Of a stretch of DNA of 64,000 nt, positions 17,079 through 26,869 are shown one piece after another (the stretch's first letter is position 1; each line of letters starts with the position of its first letter). The stretch covers positions 4,349,501 through 4,413,500 of the forward strand of contig NZ_LT629771.1 of NCBI RefSeq assembly GCF_900105175.1, written 5' to 3'. Below the pieces are notes generated by a model, which was given only the letters and a program-made list of their open reading frames with translations, did not search any database and was not told the origin of the DNA. The translations under genes were made by a program, and so were the position numbers. The DNA comes from Jiangella sp. DSM 45060 (lineage in GTDB: Bacteria > Actinomycetota > Actinomycetes > Jiangellales > Jiangellaceae).

Positions 17079-17853
17079 CCTGCACCTGAGCACCACCGGC
17101 GGCACCGAGCTGGTGCACGGCGTGAGCTTCGCCCTCGCGCCTGGCGAGGCGATCGGCCTGGTCGGGGAGTCCGGCAGCGGCAAGACGCTGACCTGCCGGG
17201 CGATCCTGGGTGTCCCGCCGCCGGGCGTCACCGTCAGCGGCGGCACGATCCGGCTGGCCGGCGACGACGTCGCCCACTACACGCGGCGGCAGTGGGACCG
17301 CGCTCGCGGGCCGCGGATCGCCGCCGTCTTCCAGGACCCGGCGTCGTACCTGAACCCGTCGCTGACGGTGGGCCGCCAGCTCGGCGAGGTGCTGCGGGTG
17401 AAGAACGGCCTGCACCGCCGGGTCGCCAAGGCGCGGGCCGTCGAGCTGCTGGCGTCGATGGGGCTGCACCGGCCCGAGCACGTGCACGACCAGTACCCGT
17501 ACGAGTTGTCCGGCGGCATGCTGCAGCGCGTCCTCATCGCGATCGCCGTCTCCGGCGACCCGGACCTGCTGATCGCCGACGAGGCGACGACGGCGCTGGA
17601 CGTCACCGTCCAGGCCGAGGTGCTGAACCTGATCGCGGCGCTGCGGGCCGAACGCCGGCTGTCGCTGCTGCTGGTGTCGCACGACCTCGCCGTCGTGGCG
17701 CAGCTGTGCGACCGCGTCGTCGTGCTGCGGGACGGGCGGGTGGTGGAGTCCGGGCCGACCCGCCAGGTGCTCGACGACCCCGCCGACCCGTACACCCGCG
17801 CGCTGGTCGCCGACCACCGCGAGTACGGCCTGCACCGGCTGGTGGCCCGATGA
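17062..17853 (+). CDS. ABC transporter ATP-binding protein (DppD/OppD type)
   Basis: This 263-residue ATPase has Walker A GESGSGKT at about residues 34-41, the Q-loop FQDPASYLNPSLTVG, ABC signature LSGGMLQR, Walker B LLIADEATTALD and switch histidine SHDLAVVAQLC. The C-terminal DPADPYTRALV is the oligopeptide-transporter ATPase tail. It lacks the long Cys-containing extension of some OppD proteins, as do many actinobacterial pairs. It overlaps both flanking genes. Confidence 0.94.
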   Translation: MLFVDDLHLSTTGGTELVHGVSFALAPGEAIGLVGESGSGKTLTCRAILGVPPPGVTVSGGTIRLAGDDVAHYTRRQWDRARGPRIAAVFQDPASYLNPSLTVGRQLGEVLRVKNGLHRRVAKARAVELLASMGLHRPEHVHDQYPYELSGGMLQRVLIAIAVSGDPDLLIADEATTALDVTVQAEVLNLIAALRAERRLSLLLVSHDLAVVAQLCDRVVVLRDGRVVESGPTRQVLDDPADPYTRALVADHREYGLHRLVAR

Positions 17854-18650
17854 CCGCGCTGGAGGTGGACGGCGTCGAGGTCCGGCTGGGCCGCCGCGCG
17901 ACGACGCCCATCCTGCACGGCGTCGACCTCACCGCGCGCTCCGGCGAGATCGTCGGGCTGATCGGCGAGACCGGGTCCGGCAAGACGACGCTGGCCCGGG
18001 CGGTGGCCGGGCTGGCGTCGTTGCACGCCGGCGCCGTCCGCGTCGACGGCACGCCGGTGTCCGGGCTGCGCGGCGCCGAGCTGCGGCGGTTCCGCCGCAG
18101 TGGGAGCGTCCAGTACGTGTTCCAGGACCCGCTGCGCTCGCTCGACCCGGACGTGACGGTGCTCGACTCCGTCGCCGAAGGACTGGCGATCCGCGGCGAC
18201 GGCCAGGGCGCGGACCGGCGGGCGCGCGCCGTCACCGCGCTGGAGCAGGTCGGGCTGGACCCCGCGCTCGGCGACCGGCTGCCTGGACGGCTCTCCGGCG
18301 GCCAGCGCCAACGCGTCACGATCGCCCGCGCGCTCGCCGTCGGCCCCCGGGTGCTGCTGCTGGATGAGCCGGTCAGCGCGCTGGACGCGGCCAACCGCAA
18401 CCACGTGCTGCGGCTGCTGGACCGGCTGCGGCGCGAGCGCGAAGTGGCGATCGTGCTGATCACGCACGACCTCGGCTCGCTGGCCGGCATCGCCGACCGG
18501 ATCGTCGTGCTCTACCACGGCCGTGTCGTCGAGGAGGGCCCGGCCGCGCGGGTGCTGCTCGAGCCCACCCACCCCTACACCCAGCGGCTGATCGCGTCCG
18601 TCCCGAGCATCGACGGACCCCGTCCCATCTACGCAAGGAGCACGACATGA
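17850..18650 (+). CDS. ABC transporter ATP-binding protein (DppF/OppF type)
   Basis: This 266-residue second ATPase has Walker A GETGSGKTT, Q-loop VFQDPLRSLDPDVTV, signature LSGGQRQRV, Walker B VLLLDEPVSALD and H-loop ITHDLGSLAGI, with the DppF-type end PTHPYTQRLIASVP. It overlaps the preceding ATPase gene by ATGA and the following monooxygenase gene by ATGA, tying transport and catabolism into one transcript. Confidence 0.94.
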   Translation: MTALEVDGVEVRLGRRATTPILHGVDLTARSGEIVGLIGETGSGKTTLARAVAGLASLHAGAVRVDGTPVSGLRGAELRRFRRSGSVQYVFQDPLRSLDPDVTVLDSVAEGLAIRGDGQGADRRARAVTALEQVGLDPALGDRLPGRLSGGQRQRVTIARALAVGPRVLLLDEPVSALDAANRNHVLRLLDRLRREREVAIVLITHDLGSLAGIADRIVVLYHGRVVEEGPAARVLLEPTHPYTQRLIASVPSIDGPRPIYARSTT

Positions 18651-19759
18651 CACTGGAAGTCCTCGGCATGGTCGGCACCAAGGAGGGCTCGGAGAGCCTC
18701 GGCTGGCGCCCCGGCCCGGTCGTCGACGCCGCCTACCTGAGCCGGTTCGCGCAGGCGCACGAGCTGGCCGGCTTCGACCGGGTGCTGATCGGCTACAGCG
18801 CGTCCTCGCCGGACGGCTTCGCCATCGCCGCCTCCGTGCTGCACCGGACCGAGCGGCTCAAGGTGCTCATCGCGCACCGGCCCGGGTTCGTGCAGCCGAC
18901 GCTGGTGGCCCGCAAGCTGGCCACGCTGGACCAGCTGACCGGCGGCGGCCGCGTCGCGATCCACCACATCACGGGCGGCAGCGAACAGGACCAGCAGCGC
19001 GACGGCGACTACGTCGAGAAGGACGCACGGTACCGCCGCACCGGCGAGTTCATCGAGGTGCTGCGCCGCACGCTCACGTCGGCCGAGCCGTTCGACCACG
19101 AGGGCGAGTTCTACCGCTACACCGGCGCGTTCAGCACGGTGAAGCCCGCGACGCCGGACGGCATCCCGGTGTACTTCGGCGGCCAGTCCGACGCCGCCGT
19201 CGAGACCGGTGCCCGGCACACCGACGTCTACATGCTGTTCGGCGAGCCGCTGGCGGCGACGGCCGAGCGGATCGCGCTGATCCGCGCCCGCGCCGCCGAG
19301 CTGGGCCGGACGGTCGAGTTCAGCCTGTCGACCCGGCCGATCGTCGCCGACACCGAGGACGCCGCCTGGGCCCGGGCCCGCGAGATCTACGACCAGGCGG
19401 TCGAGGTCAAGTCGCGCGCGGGCACGGACGACGGCTGGTGGGGCCCGCGCCGCCGCGGCGGCGAGCGCAATGCCGTCTCGTCGAACCGGCTGCAGGAGCA
19501 CGCCGCCGTCCAGGACGTGCACGACGAGCGGCTGTGGTTCGGCATCACCAAGCTGTTCGGCCCGACCGGCAACTCGACCGCGCCCGTCGGCACGCCGGCG
19601 CAGGTGGCCGAGGCGCTGCTGAAGTACTACGACCTCGGCGTCACGAGGTTCCTCATCCGCGGCTTCGACCCGGTGAACGACGTGCTGCGCTGGGGCGAGG
19701 ACCTGGTGCCGCTGCTGCGCTCCGGCGCCGCCTCGCGGGCGGGGACGGCGGCCGCATGA
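18647..19759 (+). CDS. LLM-class flavin-dependent monooxygenase, SsuD-like
   Basis: This 370-residue TIM-barrel enzyme of the bacterial luciferase-like superfamily resembles alkanesulfonate monooxygenase SsuD. Diagnostic stretches are LKVLIAHRPGFVQPTLVARK and GGGRVAIHHITGGSEQDQQR, which form the FMNH2/sulfonate pocket in relatives, then DGIPVYFGGQSDAAV. SsuD-type enzymes use reduced FMN and O2 to break C-S bonds and release sulfite. The flavin reductase three genes downstream would supply the reduced flavin. The exact sulfonate, sulfone or other substrate is not known. Confidence 0.9.
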   Translation: MTLEVLGMVGTKEGSESLGWRPGPVVDAAYLSRFAQAHELAGFDRVLIGYSASSPDGFAIAASVLHRTERLKVLIAHRPGFVQPTLVARKLATLDQLTGGGRVAIHHITGGSEQDQQRDGDYVEKDARYRRTGEFIEVLRRTLTSAEPFDHEGEFYRYTGAFSTVKPATPDGIPVYFGGQSDAAVETGARHTDVYMLFGEPLAATAERIALIRARAAELGRTVEFSLSTRPIVADTEDAAWARAREIYDQAVEVKSRAGTDDGWWGPRRRGGERNAVSSNRLQEHAAVQDVHDERLWFGITKLFGPTGNSTAPVGTPAQVAEALLKYYDLGVTRFLIRGFDPVNDVLRWGEDLVPLLRSGAASRAGTAAA

Positions 19760-20238
19760 GCGTCGACTCCGTCGAGAACGGCAACCGAGTCTGGCACGGG
19801 CGGCTCGAGCACGTCCGCGGCGCCGGGCTGTCGTCGGACACCGCGCAGACGTCCGGGATGAAGCGGTTCGAGGCGATCTCCGGCCAGACCGTCGGGTCGT
19901 CGAAGCTGTGGATGGGCCGCACCGACGTCGCGCCCGCCACCAACTCCGGCGACCACCACCACGGCGAGGCCGAGACCGCCATCTACGTGAAGGCCGGGCA
20001 CCCGGTGTTCGTCTTCGCCGACGGCGACCAGGAGATCCGCATCGAGACCGAGCCGGGCGACTTCGTGTTCGTGCCGCCGTACGTGCCGCACCGCGAGGAG
20101 AACCCGTCGCCGGACGAGGAGGCGGTCGTGGTGATCGCCCGCAGCACCCAGGAGGGCATCGTGGTCAACCTGCCCAGCCTGTGGGCGACGGACGGGGTCG
20201 CGGCCGACGCCGAGTGCGCGCCGGAGGTGGACGCATGA
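19756..20238 (+). CDS. Cupin-domain protein
   Basis: This 160-residue single-domain cupin shows motif 1 as DHHHGEAETAIYVKAGHPVF (His-His-His-Gly...Glu) and motif 2 as PGDFVFVPPYVPHREENP, giving the usual 3-His/1-Glu metal site. It overlaps the monooxygenase stop and the hydrolase start by ATGA. It could be a dioxygenase or isomerase acting on the released product, or a metabolite-binding helper; sequence alone does not decide. Confidence 0.85.
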   Translation: MSVDSVENGNRVWHGRLEHVRGAGLSSDTAQTSGMKRFEAISGQTVGSSKLWMGRTDVAPATNSGDHHHGEAETAIYVKAGHPVFVFADGDQEIRIETEPGDFVFVPPYVPHREENPSPDEEAVVVIARSTQEGIVVNLPSLWATDGVAADAECAPEVDA

Positions 20239-20957
20239 GCGTCGTCGAGACGGCTCCCGGTGTCGTCGCGTTCGACCCGCCCGGCGGGGTGACGGCGCGC
20301 GGGACGGTCGTCGTGCTGCCCGGGCGGGGTGAGCACGGCGGCGTGTATGAGCGGTTCGGCCAGCGGCTGGCTGCCGACGGGTACGTGGTGCGGGCACTGG
20401 GCGAGGGCCCGGCGACGGCGTCCGCGGCGGGCGTCGCGGTGGCGGCCGTGCTGGCCGTCGCGGGTCTCCCCCGGCCGTACGTGCTGGCCGGCTCGGACAC
20501 CGGCGCGGTGCTGGCGCTGGCCGTGGCCGGCCCGCTCGGCGCCGACGCGGTCGTGGTGGCCGGCTACCCGGTCGCCGGCGGGTCGGCCACGGCCGGCGGG
20601 TCGGCCGAGACCGGGATCGAGGCCCGCACGGCCTGCCCGGTGCACGCCGGCCGGCTGCGCGACGACCCGCGGTTCGTCGCCGCGGCGCTGGCCGGCCCGG
20701 TGCCCGACGGCGGGCCGCTCGACGCCGTCGAGGTGCCGGTGCTGGCGCTGCACGGCGCCGCCGACACCGTCAGCCCCTACCGGGCCGCCCGGGCCGCGCT
20801 GTCCGCCGTGCCCGGCCTCGTGCTGGTGACGCTGGCCGGCGGCCGGCACGACGCGTTCAACGACCGGTCGCACCGCACCGCCGCGGCGCACGTCGTGCTG
20901 TTCCTGGAGGACCTGCGCGCCGGTTCCGCCGTCGCCGCCTCCGAACGCCTGGACTGA
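20235..20957 (+). CDS. Alpha/beta-hydrolase-fold protein with an apparent Asp nucleophile
   Basis: This 240-residue alpha/beta hydrolase has an oxyanion region near VVVLPGRGEHGGVYERFG. The nucleophile elbow reads AGSDTGA, so the Gly-x-Nuc-x-Gly centre is Asp88, not Ser. The acid is likely in LHGAADTVSP and the His in GGRHDAFNDR. An Asp nucleophile is the pattern of haloalkane dehalogenases and epoxide hydrolases, although the lid region here is short. It is coupled to the cupin by ATGA and lies 22 bases before the flavin reductase. Confidence 0.82.
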   Translation: MSVVETAPGVVAFDPPGGVTARGTVVVLPGRGEHGGVYERFGQRLAADGYVVRALGEGPATASAAGVAVAAVLAVAGLPRPYVLAGSDTGAVLALAVAGPLGADAVVVAGYPVAGGSATAGGSAETGIEARTACPVHAGRLRDDPRFVAAALAGPVPDGGPLDAVEVPVLALHGAADTVSPYRAARAALSAVPGLVLVTLAGGRHDAFNDRSHRTAAAHVVLFLEDLRAGSAVAASERLD

Positions 20958-20979
20958 CTCTCGCATCCGAGGAGGACCC

Positions 20980-21567
20980 ATGTCCGTCAGCGCCGACACC
21001 TTCCGCAGCGTCTTCCGCCGGTACGCGACCGGGGTCGTGGTGATCACGGCCTCGGCCGGCGGGCGGCCCGCCGGGCTGACCGCGACGTCGCTGGCGTCGG
21101 TCTCGCTCGACCCGCCGCTGCTGTCGTTCGCGGTGTCGGCGACGGCGTCGGCGTGGCCGTCGTTCGCGGCCGCCGGCTCGGTCGTCGTCAACTTCCTCGA
21201 CGCGGACCAGCACCACATCGCGACGCGGTTCGCCACCAGCGGCATCGACCGCTTCGCCGCCCCGACGGCGTGGTCGCGGCTGGCGTCGGGCGAGCCCGTG
21301 CTCGACGACGCGCCGTCGCACCTGCGGGCGCGGGTGACGCACCGCCTGCCGGTGGGCGACCACGTCATCGTCGTGGCCCGGGTGGTCGACGCGGCCGTGA
21401 CGGCGGCGCCGGCCACCGCCCCGCTGGTCTACCACGCCGGCGCCTACGCGACGGTGGCCCCTGCGGGCGGTCAGCAGCTAGGTGCAGTTGGCGGAGTACC
21501 GAATCCACGACCACCCACAATGATCATCCAGGATCGGTGGTGCCGCCACACCCCGGATCCTGGATGA
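20980..21567 (+). CDS. Flavin reductase-like (FMN-binding split-barrel) protein
   Basis: The first ~165 residues form a classic short-chain flavin reductase of two-component monooxygenases: FRSVFRRYATGVVVITASAG, LTATSLASVSLDPPLLSFAV and VVNFLDADQHHIATRFA. It would give FMNH2 to the SsuD-like enzyme. A strong site (GAGGAGGACCC) precedes the ATG. The usual end is near PLVYHAGAYATVAP; the last ~30 residues run into the palindrome at 21521-21570, whose right arm supplies the TGA, so the tail is probably a by-product of that repeat. Confidence 0.9.
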   Translation: MSVSADTFRSVFRRYATGVVVITASAGGRPAGLTATSLASVSLDPPLLSFAVSATASAWPSFAAAGSVVVNFLDADQHHIATRFATSGIDRFAAPTAWSRLASGEPVLDDAPSHLRARVTHRLPVGDHVIVVARVVDAAVTAAPATAPLVYHAGAYATVAPAGGQQLGAVGGVPNPRPPTMIIQDRWCRHTPDPG

Positions 21568-21570
21568 TCA
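21521..21570. repeat. Perfect 15-base inverted repeat, candidate terminator or palindromic repeat
   Basis: The arms TGATCATCCAGGATC (21521-21535) and GATCCTGGATGATCA (21556-21570) are perfectly complementary around a 20-base GC-rich loop. It lies at the end of the sulfur operon and before the convergent GNAT pseudogene, and overlaps the flavin reductase stop codon. The arms are less GC-rich than this genome, suggesting a mobile palindromic unit rather than a native terminator; there is no T tract. Confidence 0.7.
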
Positions 21571-21607
21571 CGCGCCACGGGACCGGCACCTTGGCAAGGC
21601 TGACCAG

Positions 21608-22148
21608 TCAACGCGCCGAGGATCCGCCGGGCGCCCCCTCGTACGGCTCCTCTGATGTGTCATCGAGAAGATCTGCGATTCGCAAGCAGCCGATCTCGCC
21701 CTCGAACTGGAAACCCATCCGTTCGAAGGCAGTCCGTCGCCTCTCGACGTCACCGACTTGGTCAAGACGAAGGCCAATCCGGCCCAGCGTCCGATCGAGC
21801 CAGCTGGGCGAAATCACGCACCGCATTCGGACCGTGGTGAAGGCCGCGAGCCTCCTTGGCCACGACCACCATCGACACGAAGGCGGCCTGCTCGTCAACG
21901 GAAAGGTCCCGGCCGGGCAACCCACCCGAGAATCTCCCGCTGAGGTAGCCAATAACGGTCCCGTCGTCAGCCAGGATCGCGTACCTCGGCAAGCCCGGAT
22001 CGGTCCCTCGCTGGACAGCGCGGGCGTATGCCTGGACGAGGCGGCATTCCTTATCAGCATCGAGGTCCATGACGTTCTCAGCCGCAACGCGATTCAGGAG
22101 GCCGACAACCGCGTCGACGTATGCGTCTGCTCGAGCCAGAATCGTCAT
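21608..22148 (-). pseudogene. GNAT-family N-acetyltransferase, broken by a frameshift
   Basis: The 5' part (from ATG 22148) reads MTILARADAYVDAVVGLLNR and continues through VSMVVVAKEAR to AVRDFAQLARSDAG, where a GNAT protein should continue. Instead the frame runs into a stop at 21762. A shift of one base near 21776-21780 (a run GGGCCGG) restores RIGLRLDQVGDVERRRTAFE and RMGFQFEGEIGCLRIADLLD, the normal GNAT C-terminus, ending at 21608. Together about 180 residues would match a complete acetyltransferase. Decay in progress or a sequencing error are both possible. Confidence 0.72.
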
Positions 22149-22149
22149 G

Positions 22150-23712
22150 TCAGCAGGCTTTGACCCAGGAGCACTCGACGTCGTCGGGGAGGTCGGCGGC
22201 CGGGATGTCGACGCTGGTCAGGCGGGCCGCGGCGTCCTCGGAGTGGGTGGCCAGCCGCACGGCGATCGCGTCCTCCAGGTCGCTCGGCTTGCCGCTGAGG
22301 TAGTCGTTGAGCACGATCGAGAACACCAGCCGCCGCCCGTCGGCGTCGTCGACGTAGCCCGAGAGCGCCGACGCGCCGGTCAGCGAACCGGTCTTCGCGT
22401 GCACGTTGCCGGCGGCCGGGGTGTCGCGCATCCGCGAGCGCAGCGTGCCGCCGACCATGCGGTCGGACTCACCGGCGATCGGCAGTGCCTCGTACCACGT
22501 ATCGAACCAGGGCCGGTCCTGCGCGGCGACCAGCAGGTCGGCCAGCTCGGCGGCCGGGATCAGGTTGCGCCGGGACAACCCGGAGCCGTCGCGGTTCGCG
22601 ACGGTGGGGGTGTCGACGCCGAAGCCGGCGAGGCGGTCGCGCAGGACGGCGAGCCCGGCGGCCCACGTGCCCTCGCCCGCGACCTCGCGACCCATCGCCT
22701 TGATCAGCACCTCGGCGTGGCCGTTGTTGCTGAGCTTGAGGAACGGCACCATCAGCTCGCTCAGCGGCATCGACTCGTGCTCGGCGACGACGGTCGCGCC
22801 GGATGGCGTGACGCCGCGGCCGATGCCGCCGGTCACGCGCACGCCCTCGGCCGCCAGCGCCTTGACGAACACGTCGGCGGCGTAGTCGGTGGGCTCGGCG
22901 ACGCTGGCCCACTCGCTGACGCCGCTGCCGCCCGCCGCGACGGTGCCGGACACGACGATGCGGTCGGTGCCGTGCTCGCGCTCGACGGAGATGTCGTTCT
23001 CCGTGCCGGTGGTGGCCTCGTCGACAATGGTGACGGCGTCGGTGTCGGGGGTGACGGAGATGCGGGCCGGGTCGCCGGCGGCAGCACCCGGGTCGACGGT
23101 CACGATGACGGTGCCGGCGTCGTAGTCGGTGTCGGGCGCGACCGTGAGCGCCGAGACCGGCGCCGCGTAGTAGTACGGCTCGTCGTCCCAGGCCCAGTCG
23201 TTGCCGAGGCGGACGTCGTCGAACCAGGTGTCGTCGGCCAGCACCCGCCCGGACACCAGGCGGACCCCGCCGGCCGCCAGCTGCTTCGCCAGCCCCGCGT
23301 AGTCCGACGCCAGCATCGTCGGGTCGCCGGTGCCGCGCAGGTACACGTCGCCGCGCAGGATCGGGCCGGTCCGCTGCCCGGCCGTCGCGACGGTGGTCGC
23401 GAACGTGTGCTCCGGCCCGAGCACGTCCAGCGCGACGGCCGAGGTCAGCAGCTTCTCGTTCGACGCCGGCATCAGCCGCTCGTCGGCGTCGTGCTCGTAC
23501 AGCGTCTCGCCGGTCGCGGCGTCGCGCACGACCACCGACGCCTGACCGCCGTCCAGCCGCGGATCGTCGAGGATCGCGTCGAGGTCGGCGGTCAGGGCGT
23601 CGGGTGGAGCCGCCTCCGGCTCCGCCGCCAGTAGGTGTGAGGCGACGTTCCCCGTCATGACCAGCGCGGTGGCGCCGGCCGTGACGGCCAGAGTGCGGGT
23701 CCAGGTGGCCAT
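22150..23712 (-). CDS. dacB: D-alanyl-D-alanine carboxypeptidase/endopeptidase (DacB, PBP4 type, peptidase S13)
   Basis: This 520-residue exported penicillin-binding protein trims or cleaves peptidoglycan cross-links. A signal segment (TLAVTAGATALVMTGNVASH) is followed by the three active-site motifs: SxxK as SNEK (Ser84), SxN as SNN in FLKLSNNGHAEV, and KTG in HAKTGSLTG. A long insertion domain separates the first two, as in class C PBP4. The ATG at 23712 is chosen because AAGGAG lies seven bases upstream; a GTG at 23739 is less likely. It ends next to the GNAT remnant. Confidence 0.94.
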   Translation of the reverse strand: MATWTRTLAVTAGATALVMTGNVASHLLAAEPEAAPPDALTADLDAILDDPRLDGGQASVVVRDAATGETLYEHDADERLMPASNEKLLTSAVALDVLGPEHTFATTVATAGQRTGPILRGDVYLRGTGDPTMLASDYAGLAKQLAAGGVRLVSGRVLADDTWFDDVRLGNDWAWDDEPYYYAAPVSALTVAPDTDYDAGTVIVTVDPGAAAGDPARISVTPDTDAVTIVDEATTGTENDISVEREHGTDRIVVSGTVAAGGSGVSEWASVAEPTDYAADVFVKALAAEGVRVTGGIGRGVTPSGATVVAEHESMPLSELMVPFLKLSNNGHAEVLIKAMGREVAGEGTWAAGLAVLRDRLAGFGVDTPTVANRDGSGLSRRNLIPAAELADLLVAAQDRPWFDTWYEALPIAGESDRMVGGTLRSRMRDTPAAGNVHAKTGSLTGASALSGYVDDADGRRLVFSIVLNDYLSGKPSDLEDAIAVRLATHSEDAAARLTSVDIPAADLPDDVECSWVKAC

Positions 23713-23762
23713 CGTGTGCTCCTTGGTCGGGAGCGACACGATGGTCTATACCAATGCGTTAG

Positions 23763-25630
<1,868 letters not shown>

Positions 25631-25738
25631 GAGCAAAGACTCTAGCACCTGGATTCGTGTCCGGGCTGGGGTGGGGGATGCCGGCCCCGCCCCACCCCTC
25701 CCCACCCGCAAGCACGGAGGCACCTGCGACCACAGCGG

Positions 25739-25831
25739 CCGTGGGGGCGGGGGATGCCGTCAGGGGTAGGCTCGGGCGTCCGAGCGAGGAACGAGCGAGG
25801 CGGGCGGGGACGGTATCCCCCGCCCCCACGG
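25739..25831. repeat. Long hairpin repeat with conserved loop, copy 1 (end of era)
   Basis: Arms 25739-25761 and 25809-25831 (23 bases each, one G:T-type mismatch) enclose a 47-base region. The inner arm GGGGATGCCGTC and the loop (containing GTCCGAGCGAGGAACGAGCG) recur reverse-complemented at 43713-43809. It starts four bases after the era stop codon and could terminate era. The outer arms differ between the two copies but are complementary within each. The remaining 100 bases toward the leuA leader are GC-rich and hold no gene. Confidence 0.75.
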
Positions 25832-25835
25832 CCCC

Positions 25836-26765
25836 TCAGAAGCCGAGCCTGCCGAGTTGCTTCGGGTCTCGCTGCCAGTCCTTGGCGACCTTGACGTGCA
25901 GGTCGAGGTAGACGGGGGTGCCGAGCAGCCGCTCGATCTGCGTCCGCGCCTTCGTGCCGACCTCGCGCAGCCGCGACCCCTTGCGGCCGATGACGATGGC
26001 CTTCTGGCTGTCGCGCTCGACGTAGAGGCTGGCGTGGATGTCGAGCAGCGGCTTGTCCTCGGGGCGGTCCTCGCGCGGGATCATCTCCTCGACCACGACG
26101 GCGATGGAGTGCGGCAGCTCGTCGCGGACACCCTCGAGCGCGGCCTCGCGGACCAGCTCGGCGATCAGCGTCTCCTCCGGCTCGTCGGTCAGCTCGCCGT
26201 CGGGGTAGAGCGGCGGCCCATCGGGCAGCTGGGCCAGCAGCAGCTCGGTGAGCAGCCCGACGCGGTCGCCGGACGTCGCGGAGACGGGGACGACGTCGGC
26301 CCACTCGATGCCGGTCTCGGCGCCCAGCTCGGCGACGGCGGCCAGCTGCTCGGCCAGCCGGCCGGGGCCGACCAGGTCGCTCTTCGTGACGACGGCCAGC
26401 TTCGGCGTCCGCTTCAGCGCGGCCAGCTCGGTCGCGATGTACCGGTCGCCGGGGCCGATGGCCTCGTTGGCCGGGACGCACAGCCCGATGACGTCGACCT
26501 CGGCCCAGGTAGTGCGCACGAGGTCGTTGAGCCGCTGGCCCAGCAGCGTGCGCGGCCGGTGCAGCCCCGGGGTGTCGACGATGACCAGCTGGCCGTCGGC
26601 ACGGTGGACGATGCCGCGGATGGCGTGCCGGGTGGTCTGCGGCCGGTTCGAGGTGATCGCGATCTTCTCGCCGACCACCGCGTTGGTCAGGGTCGACTTG
26701 CCCGCGTTGGGCCGTCCGACGAAGCAGGCGAAGCCGGAACGGAAGCCCTCGTAGTCACCGATCAC
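25836..26765 (-). CDS. era: GTPase Era
   Basis: This 309-residue protein is an essential GTPase for 16S rRNA 3'-end maturation and 30S assembly. G1 is GRPNAGKST (residues 17-25), G3 VDTPGLH, G4 VTKSDL and G5-like VSATSG. The C-terminal KH domain carries IVIGRKGSRLREVGTKAR, which binds the 16S 3' end. The gene is isolated from the ybeY/CNNM cluster by the SMR/TetR and zinc-ribbon genes, although in many actinobacteria it directly follows CNNM/cdd. It ends at the long hairpin repeat. Confidence 0.97.
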   Translation of the reverse strand: MIGDYEGFRSGFACFVGRPNAGKSTLTNAVVGEKIAITSNRPQTTRHAIRGIVHRADGQLVIVDTPGLHRPRTLLGQRLNDLVRTTWAEVDVIGLCVPANEAIGPGDRYIATELAALKRTPKLAVVTKSDLVGPGRLAEQLAAVAELGAETGIEWADVVPVSATSGDRVGLLTELLLAQLPDGPPLYPDGELTDEPEETLIAELVREAALEGVRDELPHSIAVVVEEMIPREDRPEDKPLLDIHASLYVERDSQKAIVIGRKGSRLREVGTKARTQIERLLGTPVYLDLHVKVAKDWQRDPKQLGRLGF

Positions 26766-26806
26766 GGTGTCGAGTCTCCCACCTTCGACGCCGCCGCGGA
26801 GCCGAC

Positions 26807-26842
26807 TTGTACACCCGTACCAGTCTTTTGGTACAGTCGTAC
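26807..26842 (+). promoter_or_regulatory. Promoter and symmetric operator of the SMR/TetR unit
   Basis: Candidate -35 TTGTAC (26807-26812) and -10 TACAGT (26832-26837) are 19 bases apart. Superimposed is a dyad centred at 26825.5: GTACCA (26817-26822) pairs with TGGTAC (26829-26834), and outer GTAC copies at 26809-26812 and 26839-26842 keep the same symmetry. This is a typical TetR-type operator covering the promoter; the TetR gene two positions downstream is the obvious ligand-responsive partner. Confidence 0.62.
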
Positions 26843-26869
26843 AGGAATTCAGATCGACAGGAGGACATC

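Noticed and set aside
26767-26869. Upstream extension of the SMR gene to a start at 26807
   Set aside because: It would read through the promoter/operator; ACAGGAGG before 26870 and the family start support the shorter form.
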